45,141 bases of DNA from contig RFMZ01000218.1 in NCBI GenBank assembly GCA_009927445.1, positions 1 to 45,141 of the forward strand, given 5' to 3'. Positions 1 to 7,381 of this stretch are shown here, piece by piece (the first letter of the stretch is position 1; each line of letters starts with the position of its first letter). The stretch comes from Betaproteobacteria bacterium (lineage in GTDB: Bacteria > Pseudomonadota > Gammaproteobacteria > Burkholderiales > Burkholderiaceae). The position numbers were made by a program, and so were the translations under genes. The notes beneath the pieces are model-generated. The model ran no database searches. It was not told the origin of the DNA and saw only the letters and a program-made list of their open reading frames with translations.

Positions 1-124
1 TTTCTAGTAATGTCTAATTTATATCCCCTTATTTAAAAACTATTCAATTGCCTATTGAGTAAAGAGTAAATAGTTGTGATTTTTGTTATGATACGATTAG
101 TAAAAATCTTAAAGGGAGATAATA

Positions 125-574
125 GTGGCCAATTTAAATATTAATGGGAAAAAAATTTCAGTAGATGTCGATCCAAATACGCCACTACTCTGGGCAATAC
201 GAGATCATATCGGCCTAACAGGCACTAAATATGGCTGCGGTGTTGGCCAGTGTGGCGCTTGTACCGTCTTATTTAATGGCGAACCACTCCGGAGTTGTGC
301 CATTCCAGTTAGCGCAGCAGAAGGTAAAAAAATTGAAACCATTGAAAGCCTAGAAAAAAATGGCCAACTTTCGCAACTCCAGCAAGCCTGGGTAAAACAT
401 CAAGTTCCACAGTGCGGCTATTGTCAATCTGGCATGCTCATGGCTACTACGGCCTTGTTAAGAAAAAAACCTAAGCCTACAAATGCAGACATTGATGCTG
501 CTATTACTAATATCTGTCGTTGTGGCACGTTCCAAGAAGTTCGTGCTGCGATTCATTCTGTTGCCAAGTCGTAA
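125..574 (+). CDS. [2Fe-2S] subunit of a xanthine-oxidase-family molybdenum hydroxylase (IorA-like)
   Basis: Small iron-sulfur subunit that passes electrons from a molybdenum cofactor subunit. Residues 1-75 form a plant-type ferredoxin domain with cysteines C38, C43, C46 and C58. The C-terminal half is the all-helical second [2Fe-2S] domain, with a CGYC pair near residue 98 and a CRC near residue 132. At 149 aa it has the usual family length, and it has no signal peptide. The start is GTG at 125, chosen because AAAGGGAG lies just upstream (about 111-118). The stop is followed after 10 bases by the large subunit, so the two are co-transcribed. Isoquinoline 1-oxidoreductase and nicotinate or aldehyde oxidases share this layout; the substrate cannot be read from sequence. 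Confidence 0.93.
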   Translation: MANLNINGKKISVDVDPNTPLLWAIRDHIGLTGTKYGCGVGQCGACTVLFNGEPLRSCAIPVSAAEGKKIETIESLEKNGQLSQLQQAWVKHQVPQCGYCQSGMLMATTALLRKKPKPTNADIDAAITNICRCGTFQEVRAAIHSVAKS

Positions 575-584
575 GGAGCCATCA

Positions 585-2792
585 ATGAACGCCATAACTA
601 ATATCGCTCGTCGTCGTTTTATTATTTCTTCAGCAACCATCGGTTCAGGTCTTGCGATTGGGTTCGACTTGTCCCTAGCACCCGCTTTTGCAAATACCCC
701 TAGTGATGCACCAGAGATCGGTGCTTGGGTAGTGATCCAACCTGATGAAAAAGTCATTGTTCGCGTTGTGCGCTCTGAAATGGGACAAGGAACCATCACA
801 GGACTTGCACAAATGGTCGCAGAAGAACTTCAGTGCGACTGGAAAAATGTCAGCTACTCATACCCAACTCCGGCAGAAAGTATTAAACGAAAAGCTGTTT
901 GGGGTTCATTCTCCACTGGAGGCAGTAGAGGAATTCGTACCTCAGAACAATATGTCCGTAAAGGTGGTGCAGCTGCTCGTATGATGCTCGTCCAAGCAGC
1001 AGCTGAACAGTGGGGTGTCTCACCTTCTGAATGCGATGCCCAAAAAGGCGTAATAACCCATAAACCAACTGGCCGGAAAACGACCTTCGGCAAAGTAGCC
1101 ATCGCTGCATCGAAATTACCAGTCCCAACTCAAATTAGCCTAAAAGATCCCAAAGACTGGAACATTATTGGTAAACCATTAGATCGTATTGATAATCTTT
1201 CTAGTAAAACAAACGGTAAGCAAGTCTATGCAATTGACCTAAAATTACCAGGTATGCTGACTGCAACAATTAAGGAGTCACCTGTTTTTGGTGGAAAAGT
1301 AAAAAGCTTTGATGCTGCTAAGATTAGTAACCTTCAAGGGGTTAGAAAAGTACTGCAAGTTGGTGATACTGCCGTTGCTGTTATTGCAGATACCTTTTGG
1401 CAAGCTAAAGTAGCACTTGATCAATTACCTATCGAATGGGACGAGGGTCCTAATGCCTCAATCCAACAAGCAGATATCCTTAAAAAACTAGAAGAAGGCT
1501 TAACAGCTTCTCAGGCATTTGTTGGTAACTCGAATGGTGACTATAGTAAAGTCCTTGCCGAAAGTGCCCAAAAAGTCGAAGGAACATACTTTTATCCTTT
1601 TTTAAATCATGCGCCGCTAGAGCCAATGAATGCCACAGCCAAATGGACTCCAGAGCAATGTACCGCTTGGGTTCCTACCCAAGATGGCGAAGCCTCTATG
1701 GCTGCTGTCGTAGCAGCGTCTGGTCTAAGCGCAGACAAATGTGACGTGATCAAGATTAATCTGGGTGGAGGCTTTGGTCGTCGTGGTGCTTTTCAAGATT
1801 ACACAACGCAAGCAGTTCGAATTGCCAAAGAAATGCCCGGCACGCCAGTAAAACTGATCTGGACTCGGGAAGAAGATATGACTCAGGGCCGCTACCATCC
1901 GATTATGATGTGTAAATTAACTGGTACTTTTGATGCCCAGAAAAACTTTACAGGTCTGCACATGCGTCTCGCAGGCCAATCCATTCTTGCATCTGTTCGC
2001 CCAGCTATAGTCGAACAAAATAAGGGGATGGATCCAGTCGTTTTCCAAGGATTAGCAAAAAAAGATTTACCGATTATCGGTGAAGAAGCAACTCTAGACT
2101 ATACCTTTCCAAATCTAGTCATTGACCATGCAATGCGCAATACGCATGTCCCCCCAGGATTTTGGCGGGGCGTGAATATTAATCAAAATGCTGTCTTTTT
2201 AGAATGCTTCATGGATGAACTTGCCCATACAGCTGGTAAAGACCCTGTAGACTTTAGAAGACAATTTATGGCAGATCAACCTAGAAGCCTTGCAGTACTA
2301 AATGCTGTGGTTGATGGTATTGGCTGGTCAAAGGCGCCTAAAAAAGGTGTCTTCCGAGGTGTCGCCCAAATGAAATCATTTGGTAGTTATGTAGCAGCGG
2401 CTTGCGAAATATCTGTCAAAGATGGTAATAAAATCAAAATCCACCGGATTGTTGCTGCAACTGATCCAGGATATGTAGTTAATCCAGCCCAAATCAAACG
2501 ACAAGTTTCTGGCTCATTCGTATATGGACTATCAGCTTTATTTGAAGAAGAAATTACGATTAAAAATGGTGCGGTTATACAGAAAAACTTTGATACGTTT
2601 GGCTCAATCCGGCTTGCTCAAATGCCTCCTGTGGAAACGATCATTATTCAGGGTGGTGGCACAGTTTGGGGTGGAGTTGGTGAGCCTACAATTTGTGTTG
2701 CTGCTCCGGCTGTATTAAATGCATTTTTTCAAGCAACTGGCAAACGTATTCGAACCCTGCCATTAAAAAATAGTGGTATTACCCTCGTCTAA
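585..2792 (+). CDS. Molybdopterin-binding large subunit of an isoquinoline/aldehyde-oxidoreductase-type enzyme (IorB-like)
   Basis: Catalytic molybdenum subunit, 735 aa from the ATG at 585. An in-frame extension to 483 overlaps the upstream gene and is rejected, since GGAG sits directly before 585. The N-terminus carries an RRRF twin-arginine-like motif and a hydrophobic stretch ending AFA, so export as a folded complex with the small subunit by Tat is likely. Visible family motifs are MGQG, a glycine-rich GGGFGRRG molybdopterin loop, FWRGV, and GGVGEP near the C-terminus whose Glu (about residue 700) is the catalytic base of the family. The IorB class fuses the two aldehyde-oxidase domains in one chain as here. 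SoxX begins 35 bases downstream, so a c-type cytochrome acceptor is plausible. Substrate unknown. Confidence 0.92.
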   Translation: MNAITNIARRRFIISSATIGSGLAIGFDLSLAPAFANTPSDAPEIGAWVVIQPDEKVIVRVVRSEMGQGTITGLAQMVAEELQCDWKNVSYSYPTPAESIKRKAVWGSFSTGGSRGIRTSEQYVRKGGAAARMMLVQAAAEQWGVSPSECDAQKGVITHKPTGRKTTFGKVAIAASKLPVPTQISLKDPKDWNIIGKPLDRIDNLSSKTNGKQVYAIDLKLPGMLTATIKESPVFGGKVKSFDAAKISNLQGVRKVLQVGDTAVAVIADTFWQAKVALDQLPIEWDEGPNASIQQADILKKLEEGLTASQAFVGNSNGDYSKVLAESAQKVEGTYFYPFLNHAPLEPMNATAKWTPEQCTAWVPTQDGEASMAAVVAASGLSADKCDVIKINLGGGFGRRGAFQDYTTQAVRIAKEMPGTPVKLIWTREEDMTQGRYHPIMMCKLTGTFDAQKNFTGLHMRLAGQSILASVRPAIVEQNKGMDPVVFQGLAKKDLPIIGEEATLDYTFPNLVIDHAMRNTHVPPGFWRGVNINQNAVFLECFMDELAHTAGKDPVDFRRQFMADQPRSLAVLNAVVDGIGWSKAPKKGVFRGVAQMKSFGSYVAAACEISVKDGNKIKIHRIVAATDPGYVVNPAQIKRQVSGSFVYGLSALFEEEITIKNGAVIQKNFDTFGSIRLAQMPPVETIIIQGGGTVWGGVGEPTICVAAPAVLNAFFQATGKRIRTLPLKNSGITLV

Positions 2793-2827
2793 TGAATGGT
2801 CAAGTGTTTTAAATTGGCGTCAGATGT

Positions 2828-3244
2828 ATGAAATTTTTAGGAGGGTATAAATTACTACAAGGATTTTTAATCCTTGTAGTAATTTTAGGCGCACTGCCCA
2901 CCTTCTCATATGAACTGACGGGAGACCCCCAAGCCGGACGGACGATCGTTGCCAGTAGGCAAAAAGGTTTATGCTTATTATGTCATAGTGGGCCATTTCC
3001 TGAAGAACCATTTCAAGGCAACATAGCTCCCAATTTGTCCGATTTGGTCGCCAATTTAAATGCCCCAGAGTTACGAGCGAGAATCATGAATCCGGCGATT
3101 ACAAATCCACAAACAATCATGCCATCTTATTACCAACCCGAACATTTAACTCGCGTTAGTAAGCCATATCAAGGACAATCAATTCTTAGTTTAAAAGAAA
3201 TTGACGATGTAGTAGCCTATTTAATTACTTTAAAAAAAGAATGA
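2828..3244 (+). CDS. soxX: SoxX, c-type cytochrome subunit of the SoxAX complex
   Basis: Periplasmic monoheme cytochrome that with SoxA joins sulfur substrates to the SoxY carrier. It has a signal peptide (about residues 1-28), one heme site C49-L-L-C52-H53 and a probable axial Met in the TIMPSYY segment (M98). The conserved C-terminal sequence KEIDDVVAYL is typical of SoxX. The length of 138 aa is normal. The ATG at 2828 has no good ribosome site in front; the strongest purine-rich motif (AGGAGGG, 2839-2844 region) lies inside the coding region and is followed by a perfect 17-bp stem-loop. The last codon overlaps the soxY start as ATGA. It could have been taken for a generic cytochrome c, but the C-terminal half and the sox neighbours decide. 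Confidence 0.9.
   Translation: MKFLGGYKLLQGFLILVVILGALPTFSYELTGDPQAGRTIVASRQKGLCLLCHSGPFPEEPFQGNIAPNLSDLVANLNAPELRARIMNPAITNPQTIMPSYYQPEHLTRVSKPYQGQSILSLKEIDDVVAYLITLKKE
2849..2885 (+). repeat. Perfect 17-bp inverted repeat inside the soxX signal-peptide region
   Basis: Arms at 2849-2865 (AAATTACTACAAGGATT) and 2869-2885 are exact reverse complements with a 3-base TTT spacer. The element sits eight codons into soxX, directly after AGGAGGG. On both strands the repeat reads as KLLQG...ILVV, which confirms its symmetry. In mRNA it would form a very stable stem close to the translation start. Confidence 0.85.
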
Positions 3245-3696
3245 AACAACCGATTCAATATAAACGACGCGCACTTCTGCAAGCATTACCAGTCTTGCTC
3301 ATCTTGCCGTGCGCATCAACTTTTGCAAGCAAAAATGATGCTGTAGATGCCATGCAAAAAATTATTGGCGCAATGCCAGTAAAAGATGGCGGTATTTACT
3401 TTGAACTCTCGCCACTCATTGAAAATGGGAACTCTGTCCCCATTAAAATTGAAGTTGATAGTCCAATGATCCCTCACAATTATGTTAAAGCGATACATGT
3501 GATCTCGGAAGATAATCCACTTCCAAATATTTTTTCGGCCTATCTAACCCCCCAATCTGGAAAGGCTAAAATTGCTACAAGAGTTCGTTTAGCGAACACG
3601 CAACGGGTTTGGGTCTTAGCAGAAATGAGTCAAGGCTATTATGCAAGAACTTTTGCCGATACAAACGTTACTCTAGCAGCCTGTTTTGAGGGATGA
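3241..3696 (+). CDS. soxY: SoxY-like sulfur carrier with an altered C-terminal arm
   Basis: SoxY carries sulfur intermediates on a C-terminal cysteine and works as a heterodimer with SoxZ in the periplasm. The N-terminus has a KRRALLQALP segment and a hydrophobic run that fit a Tat-type signal, as usual for SoxY. The fold region (about 35-140) has the SoxY character. Canonical SoxY ends in GGCGG; here the end is LAACFEG, so the carrier Cys (C148) is kept four residues from the end but the flanking glycines are gone. The frame is open and this is not explained by a frameshift. It overlaps soxX by four bases and soxZ starts two bases after its stop. Confidence 0.85.
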   Translation: MKQPIQYKRRALLQALPVLLILPCASTFASKNDAVDAMQKIIGAMPVKDGGIYFELSPLIENGNSVPIKIEVDSPMIPHNYVKAIHVISEDNPLPNIFSAYLTPQSGKAKIATRVRLANTQRVWVLAEMSQGYYARTFADTNVTLAACFEG

Positions 3697-3697
3697 G

Positions 3698-4027
3698 ATG
3701 AGTAAAACTTCTCGAACCCTTATTACTATGCCAAAAACAGCGCGTAAAGGAGCACTCATCGAAATTAGTGTTATTGCTCAGCATGATATGGAAACAGGTT
3801 TTCGTAGAACCGAAACTGGTGAATTAATACCTCGCGATATTATTCGTACTTTTACCTGTACATATAACAATATTGAAATATTTCGAGCAGACCTTCACCC
3901 AGGCCAAGCGGCTAATCCTCAAATGACATTCACTGTAGTCGCCTCCGAAAGTGGCGAGTTTCAATTTAAATGGGTGGGTGATAATAACTACATCAGTACC
4001 AATCAAAGTTTCTTAATCGTGAACTGA
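3698..4027 (+). CDS. soxZ: SoxZ, sulfur-compound chelating partner of SoxY
   Basis: SoxZ is the immunoglobulin-like partner of SoxY. The 109-aa protein shows family signatures: TARKG near residue 15, the ISVIAQHDMETGFRR stretch, an RTFTCTYN segment, and a C-terminal WVGDNN. It has no signal peptide of its own, as expected, because SoxZ is exported together with SoxY by Tat. The ATG at 3698 is chosen over a TTG at 3686, since GAGGGA (3688-3693) lies immediately upstream. The stop codon lies in the loop of a perfect 10-bp hairpin that separates soxZ from soxA. Confidence 0.92.
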   Translation: MSKTSRTLITMPKTARKGALIEISVIAQHDMETGFRRTETGELIPRDIIRTFTCTYNNIEIFRADLHPGQAANPQMTFTVVASESGEFQFKWVGDNNYISTNQSFLIVN

Positions 4028-4039
4028 TTGTTCACGATT
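4015..4039 (+). promoter_or_regulatory. Intercistronic stem-loop between soxZ and soxA
   Basis: Arms AATCGTGAAC (4015-4024) and GTTCACGATT (4030-4039) pair perfectly over 10 bp with loop TGATT, which contains the soxZ stop codon. No long T-run follows, so it looks more like an mRNA processing or stability element, or an attenuator lowering soxA expression, than a full terminator. Confidence 0.6.
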
Positions 4040-4053
4040 CAATTTCTCGGCAG

Positions 4054-4842
4054 ATGCAACTAACTAAATACCCATCCCGAAGCTTGGGTTTTGTAATGAG
4101 TTTGATTGCTTTTCTTAGTATCAATTTTTGCAATCAATCCCTCGCTCAGCGCCAGTCTGGCTATGAACTTATGTCGCCTGAAAATCAACGTATGCAAAAT
4201 GATTTGAATTCAAATCCAGCTAATTTTTGGATCTTAGATGGGCAAGATATCTGGAATTCTAAAAACAACCCAAAAAGGCAATCATGTGCATCTTGTCATC
4301 AAGATCCTAAAAGTACGATGCGTGGTGTTGCAACGAAGTTTCCTCTTGAACGGGCTGGCAAGTTAATCAATCTCGAACAACAAATTAATTATTGTCAAAG
4401 TGAACGCTTATCATCTAAACCCTTCACCTTCGAGAGTAAAGCACTCTTAGCGATAACGACCTTTGTGGCAACCCAATCTCGCGGTCTGCCAATTACAACT
4501 CATCAAAATAGCAACTTTCTGAAAAACGCTTTTCAAAATGGAGAAATGTTATTTAATCAACGTATGGGCCAGTTAAACTTGTCGTGTGCACAATGTCACG
4601 AGCAACGTGCTGGACTAATTTTAGGGGGCACAAAAATCCCTCAAGCACATCCAAGCGCGTACCCGATTTATCGGCTTGAATGGCAAAATGTTGGATCATT
4701 ACAAAGACGTCTGCGTAATTGTATGACAGGGGTTCGGGCTGAGCCCTTTGATTATGGATCCATTGAGCTTGTTCAGCTCGAATTGTTCTTAATGAGCCGT
4801 GCTAATGGGATGCTTTGGGAAACCCCAGGTGTTCGCCCCTAG
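4054..4842 (+). CDS. soxA: SoxA, diheme c-type cytochrome subunit of SoxAX
   Basis: SoxA catalyses oxidative linkage of the sulfur substrate to SoxY. A signal peptide ends near residue 31 (SLAQ). Two heme sites are present, C78-A-S-C81-H82 and C178-A-Q-C181-H182. C114 is placed as a ligand of the first heme, and C223, in CMTGVRAEPF, is the signature cysteine of the active-site heme, which becomes a persulfide in characterised SoxA. This is therefore the diheme form, not the single-heme type. The length of 262 aa is typical. It is the last gene of the + block; a Bug receptor converges on it 78 bases later, so soxB and soxCD are not adjacent. Confidence 0.92.
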   Translation: MQLTKYPSRSLGFVMSLIAFLSINFCNQSLAQRQSGYELMSPENQRMQNDLNSNPANFWILDGQDIWNSKNNPKRQSCASCHQDPKSTMRGVATKFPLERAGKLINLEQQINYCQSERLSSKPFTFESKALLAITTFVATQSRGLPITTHQNSNFLKNAFQNGEMLFNQRMGQLNLSCAQCHEQRAGLILGGTKIPQAHPSAYPIYRLEWQNVGSLQRRLRNCMTGVRAEPFDYGSIELVQLELFLMSRANGMLWETPGVRP

Positions 4843-4920
4843 TCACAGACCTACTGAAAAATTTGTGAGCCCTATCTATTGAGTTAACTTTATGCATTTT
4901 TTAAAAAATTTCTTCTAGCA

Positions 4921-5910
4921 CTATTCTCCAGCAGGTTTGATATTGGCAGTTTTAGCTACCTTAATCCACCTTGGAACCTCAATCGCTAATCGTTGACGGA
5001 ATTCTTCAGGGCTCGAATGTGCTGGGGTAAATCCTTCTGCAAGAATTTTTTCACGCATCTCGGGTGTTTCAATTACTTTTGCAACTGCAACATTTAAACG
5101 CCGCACAATACTCGCATCCATTCCTCCTGGCCCCCAAAATCCATACCAATGTTCGGCAGAACCAAAATTCGGAATAAATTCACTAACGGTAGGTACACCT
5201 GGCAAACTGTCCACGCGTTTATCTGTTGTTACAGCTAAGGCACGTAATTTTCCACTTTTAATATGCGGTGTTACAACGACTGAAGTGTAATACCCTAGAT
5301 TGAGATTACCTCCTAACAAATCAGTTAACCCAGGTCCTGCTCCTTTGTAGGGAATATGTACCATCTTCGTGCCAGTAATTTGATCGACCATCTCTCCAAC
5401 TAAATGGGCATTACTCCCAATCCCTGTCGATCCGTAAGACACTGTGTCAGGTGTATTTTTTGCTAATGCAATCAACTCCGGAAAAGTATTCGCTTTTAAA
5501 GATGGACCTGCGACTACAATCAAAGGTCCCTTTGCTAATAGTGCTATGGGAGTAATTCCATGAATAGGGTCATAAGGTAATTTATGGAGTGCGGGATTGG
5601 CAGAATAACTACCAGAAACAATACACAATGTGTACCCATCTGGAGCAGCCCTAGCAACTTGCTCTGAGCCTAAAGTCCCCCCCGCACCAGGACGGTTTTC
5701 TACGATAAAAGGTTGACCAAATATCTCTGCTAATTTCTGCCCCAATACTCTCGATAAATTATCTGTTCCCCCGCCAGGGCTAAAAGGAATAATAATTTTT
5801 ACAGGACGACTGGGCCAGGCAGAGGGGTTTTCAGCAGCCAATGCGGTTGTGCCAAAAAGTGTCGTCATACAAGCGATCATACCAATCCAACAGGTAATGA
5901 AATATTTCAT
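4921..5910 (-). CDS. Bug-family periplasmic tripartite-tricarboxylate receptor (TctC-like)
   Basis: Extracytoplasmic solute receptor of the Bug type, 329 aa. It has a signal peptide (cleavage near ALAAEN, residues 24-28) and the family core: WPSRPVKIIIPFSPGGGTDN, then VENRPGAGGTLG and PDGYTL, the residues that line the carboxylate pocket. VHIPYKGAGPGLTDLLGG and the C-terminal RWIKVAKTANI are also typical. It is the last gene of the - operon with the PrpD-like and TcuA-like genes, so its ligand is probably the acid those enzymes handle (a tricarballylate, citrate or aconitate-like compound; inference). No TctA/TctB membrane partner is present nearby. Confidence 0.93.
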   Translation of the reverse strand: MKYFITCWIGMIACMTTLFGTTALAAENPSAWPSRPVKIIIPFSPGGGTDNLSRVLGQKLAEIFGQPFIVENRPGAGGTLGSEQVARAAPDGYTLCIVSGSYSANPALHKLPYDPIHGITPIALLAKGPLIVVAGPSLKANTFPELIALAKNTPDTVSYGSTGIGSNAHLVGEMVDQITGTKMVHIPYKGAGPGLTDLLGGNLNLGYYTSVVVTPHIKSGKLRALAVTTDKRVDSLPGVPTVSEFIPNFGSAEHWYGFWGPGGMDASIVRRLNVAVAKVIETPEMREKILAEGFTPAHSSPEEFRQRLAIEVPRWIKVAKTANIKPAGE

Positions 5911-5937
5911 TTAAACTCCTTATTTACAAATCAGTAG

Positions 5938-7323
5938 TTACGCGTTAATAACCTCAACCCGCTCCCGTTTAGGAACAATTGCCTGCATTAATTGACCAAT
6001 ATCTGTAACATACTGTAATTTACTAATCACTTGAAAAATTGTATTTGCTTGATCCACTCCTAAGATTTGCTGTGCGCAATCGATAAATTTATTTTTTTTG
6101 TCAACAGCTGATAATGGCCACTGAATTGAGCCAGGAACATCTTCTATTCGTAACTGAAATATTCCACGCGTTGTTTTTACCGTTAAATCTGTATAACCCG
6201 AAATGCCGGAATAGATTTTTGTGTCTGGTATTTTTTCCCGTTTGACCTTTTTCATTAAGTCTCTGATAGCCGGTCGATTTACCATAGCATCCGTAAAAGT
6301 CGCAAGTCCTAATTGTCCATCCAATAATAGAGCAGACAAGACATATTCAATACTAAATTTACCTTCCAAAGCATTCTTCGGATTAGTACTAACCAACGCA
6401 GTATCTGTCCCTGGTAAGAATCCCACCCGAATTTCTTCTAGGTCCTTACAAGTAAATCCGTGTTGATCAATTAAACGACTCAGTCCACCGATCGCTCGAT
6501 GATTCGAATAACAGCATGGCCAACCTTTAAAGTAAATCCCAGGACTTTCTATCTCCCAAGGGCTTGCCCACTGACAGAGCAATTCTTCCAAATTACCAGC
6601 ATCACTTCCACTGTAAGTTTCGATAACATTATTTTGGCCATCAAAAATCTTCTCATCAGCACTCAAACCATGCTGAACTAACCAAGTCGCTTGAATAGCA
6701 TTTCGAGCGGCGTGACCAGCATGAAAGGCTTTGGTCATCGTCCCAAAATTACGAACTAAACCACTCATTTGCGAAGCGCCAAGACCCCAAGCCCTTTGTA
6801 ATTCAGAACCACTTAACCCCATCAAGCGAGCTGCAACAGCAATTGACGCAAAAAGTCCAATCGTCGCCGTTGAATGCCAACCAATTAAAAAGTGGTCTTC
6901 ACCAAAAGCACGCCCAAGCTTCCCAGCAACTTCTAAACCAATTACATAAGCAACAAGCACATCCCGACCAGATGAACGGCAACTCTGGCCGACCGCTAAA
7001 GCAGTAGGTACAAGTGTTACACTCGGATGCCCTCGAAGATTTGGATGACTATCATCAAAGTCTAAAGCATGTGCACTAATAGCGTTGATAAACGCAGCGT
7101 CAGCAATCGTCGTCTCGCCCTTGTACCCAAATAAACTAGCCTGACCAGTAGCAGCCTGACTACTCACCCAAGCCCGAGCAATCTTCGTCACAGGCTCATC
7201 GACTCCAGCAATTCCGACCCCAAGACAATCCATCACAGCGTCTTGTGCCAAAAATAACAACTCTGGTGACAGATCCGTATCCTGAGTTTGTATGACTCGA
7301 TTTGCCAAATCAGTTGTAAACAT
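5938..7323 (-). CDS. MmgE/PrpD family protein
   Basis: The MmgE/PrpD family includes 2-methylcitrate dehydratase and cis-aconitate decarboxylase. At 461 aa the protein spans the full two-domain family length. Conserved pieces visible are HALDFDDSHPNLRGHPSVTLVP near the N-terminal third, GASQMSGLVRNFGTMTKAFHAGHAARN in the middle (both quoted in part, as motif blocks) and KGWPCCYSNHRAI for the substrate loop. The start is ATG at 7323 with AAAGGG five bases upstream; a TTG at 7347 gives an eight-residue extension without a ribosome site. It lies between a tricarballylate-dehydrogenase-like gene and a Bug receptor, which favours a role in dehydrating or decarboxylating a tricarboxylic acid. The exact reaction cannot be assigned. 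Confidence 0.88.
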   Translation of the reverse strand: MFTTDLANRVIQTQDTDLSPELLFLAQDAVMDCLGVGIAGVDEPVTKIARAWVSSQAATGQASLFGYKGETTIADAAFINAISAHALDFDDSHPNLRGHPSVTLVPTALAVGQSCRSSGRDVLVAYVIGLEVAGKLGRAFGEDHFLIGWHSTATIGLFASIAVAARLMGLSGSELQRAWGLGASQMSGLVRNFGTMTKAFHAGHAARNAIQATWLVQHGLSADEKIFDGQNNVIETYSGSDAGNLEELLCQWASPWEIESPGIYFKGWPCCYSNHRAIGGLSRLIDQHGFTCKDLEEIRVGFLPGTDTALVSTNPKNALEGKFSIEYVLSALLLDGQLGLATFTDAMVNRPAIRDLMKKVKREKIPDTKIYSGISGYTDLTVKTTRGIFQLRIEDVPGSIQWPLSAVDKKNKFIDCAQQILGVDQANTIFQVISKLQYVTDIGQLMQAIVPKRERVEVINA

Positions 7324-7381
7324 CAGTACCCTTTGATGAAATATCAAGAACCATTAACATCTTTTTTAAAAAAACATCTAA

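Noticed and set aside
1..124. Promoter for the Mo-hydroxylase/sox genes
   Set aside because: TATGAT at 87-92 could be a -10, but no -35 at suitable spacing was found.
483..584. N-terminal extension of the molybdopterin subunit to 483
   Set aside because: It overlaps the small subunit in another frame; ATG 585 has a good ribosome site and starts a Tat-like signal.
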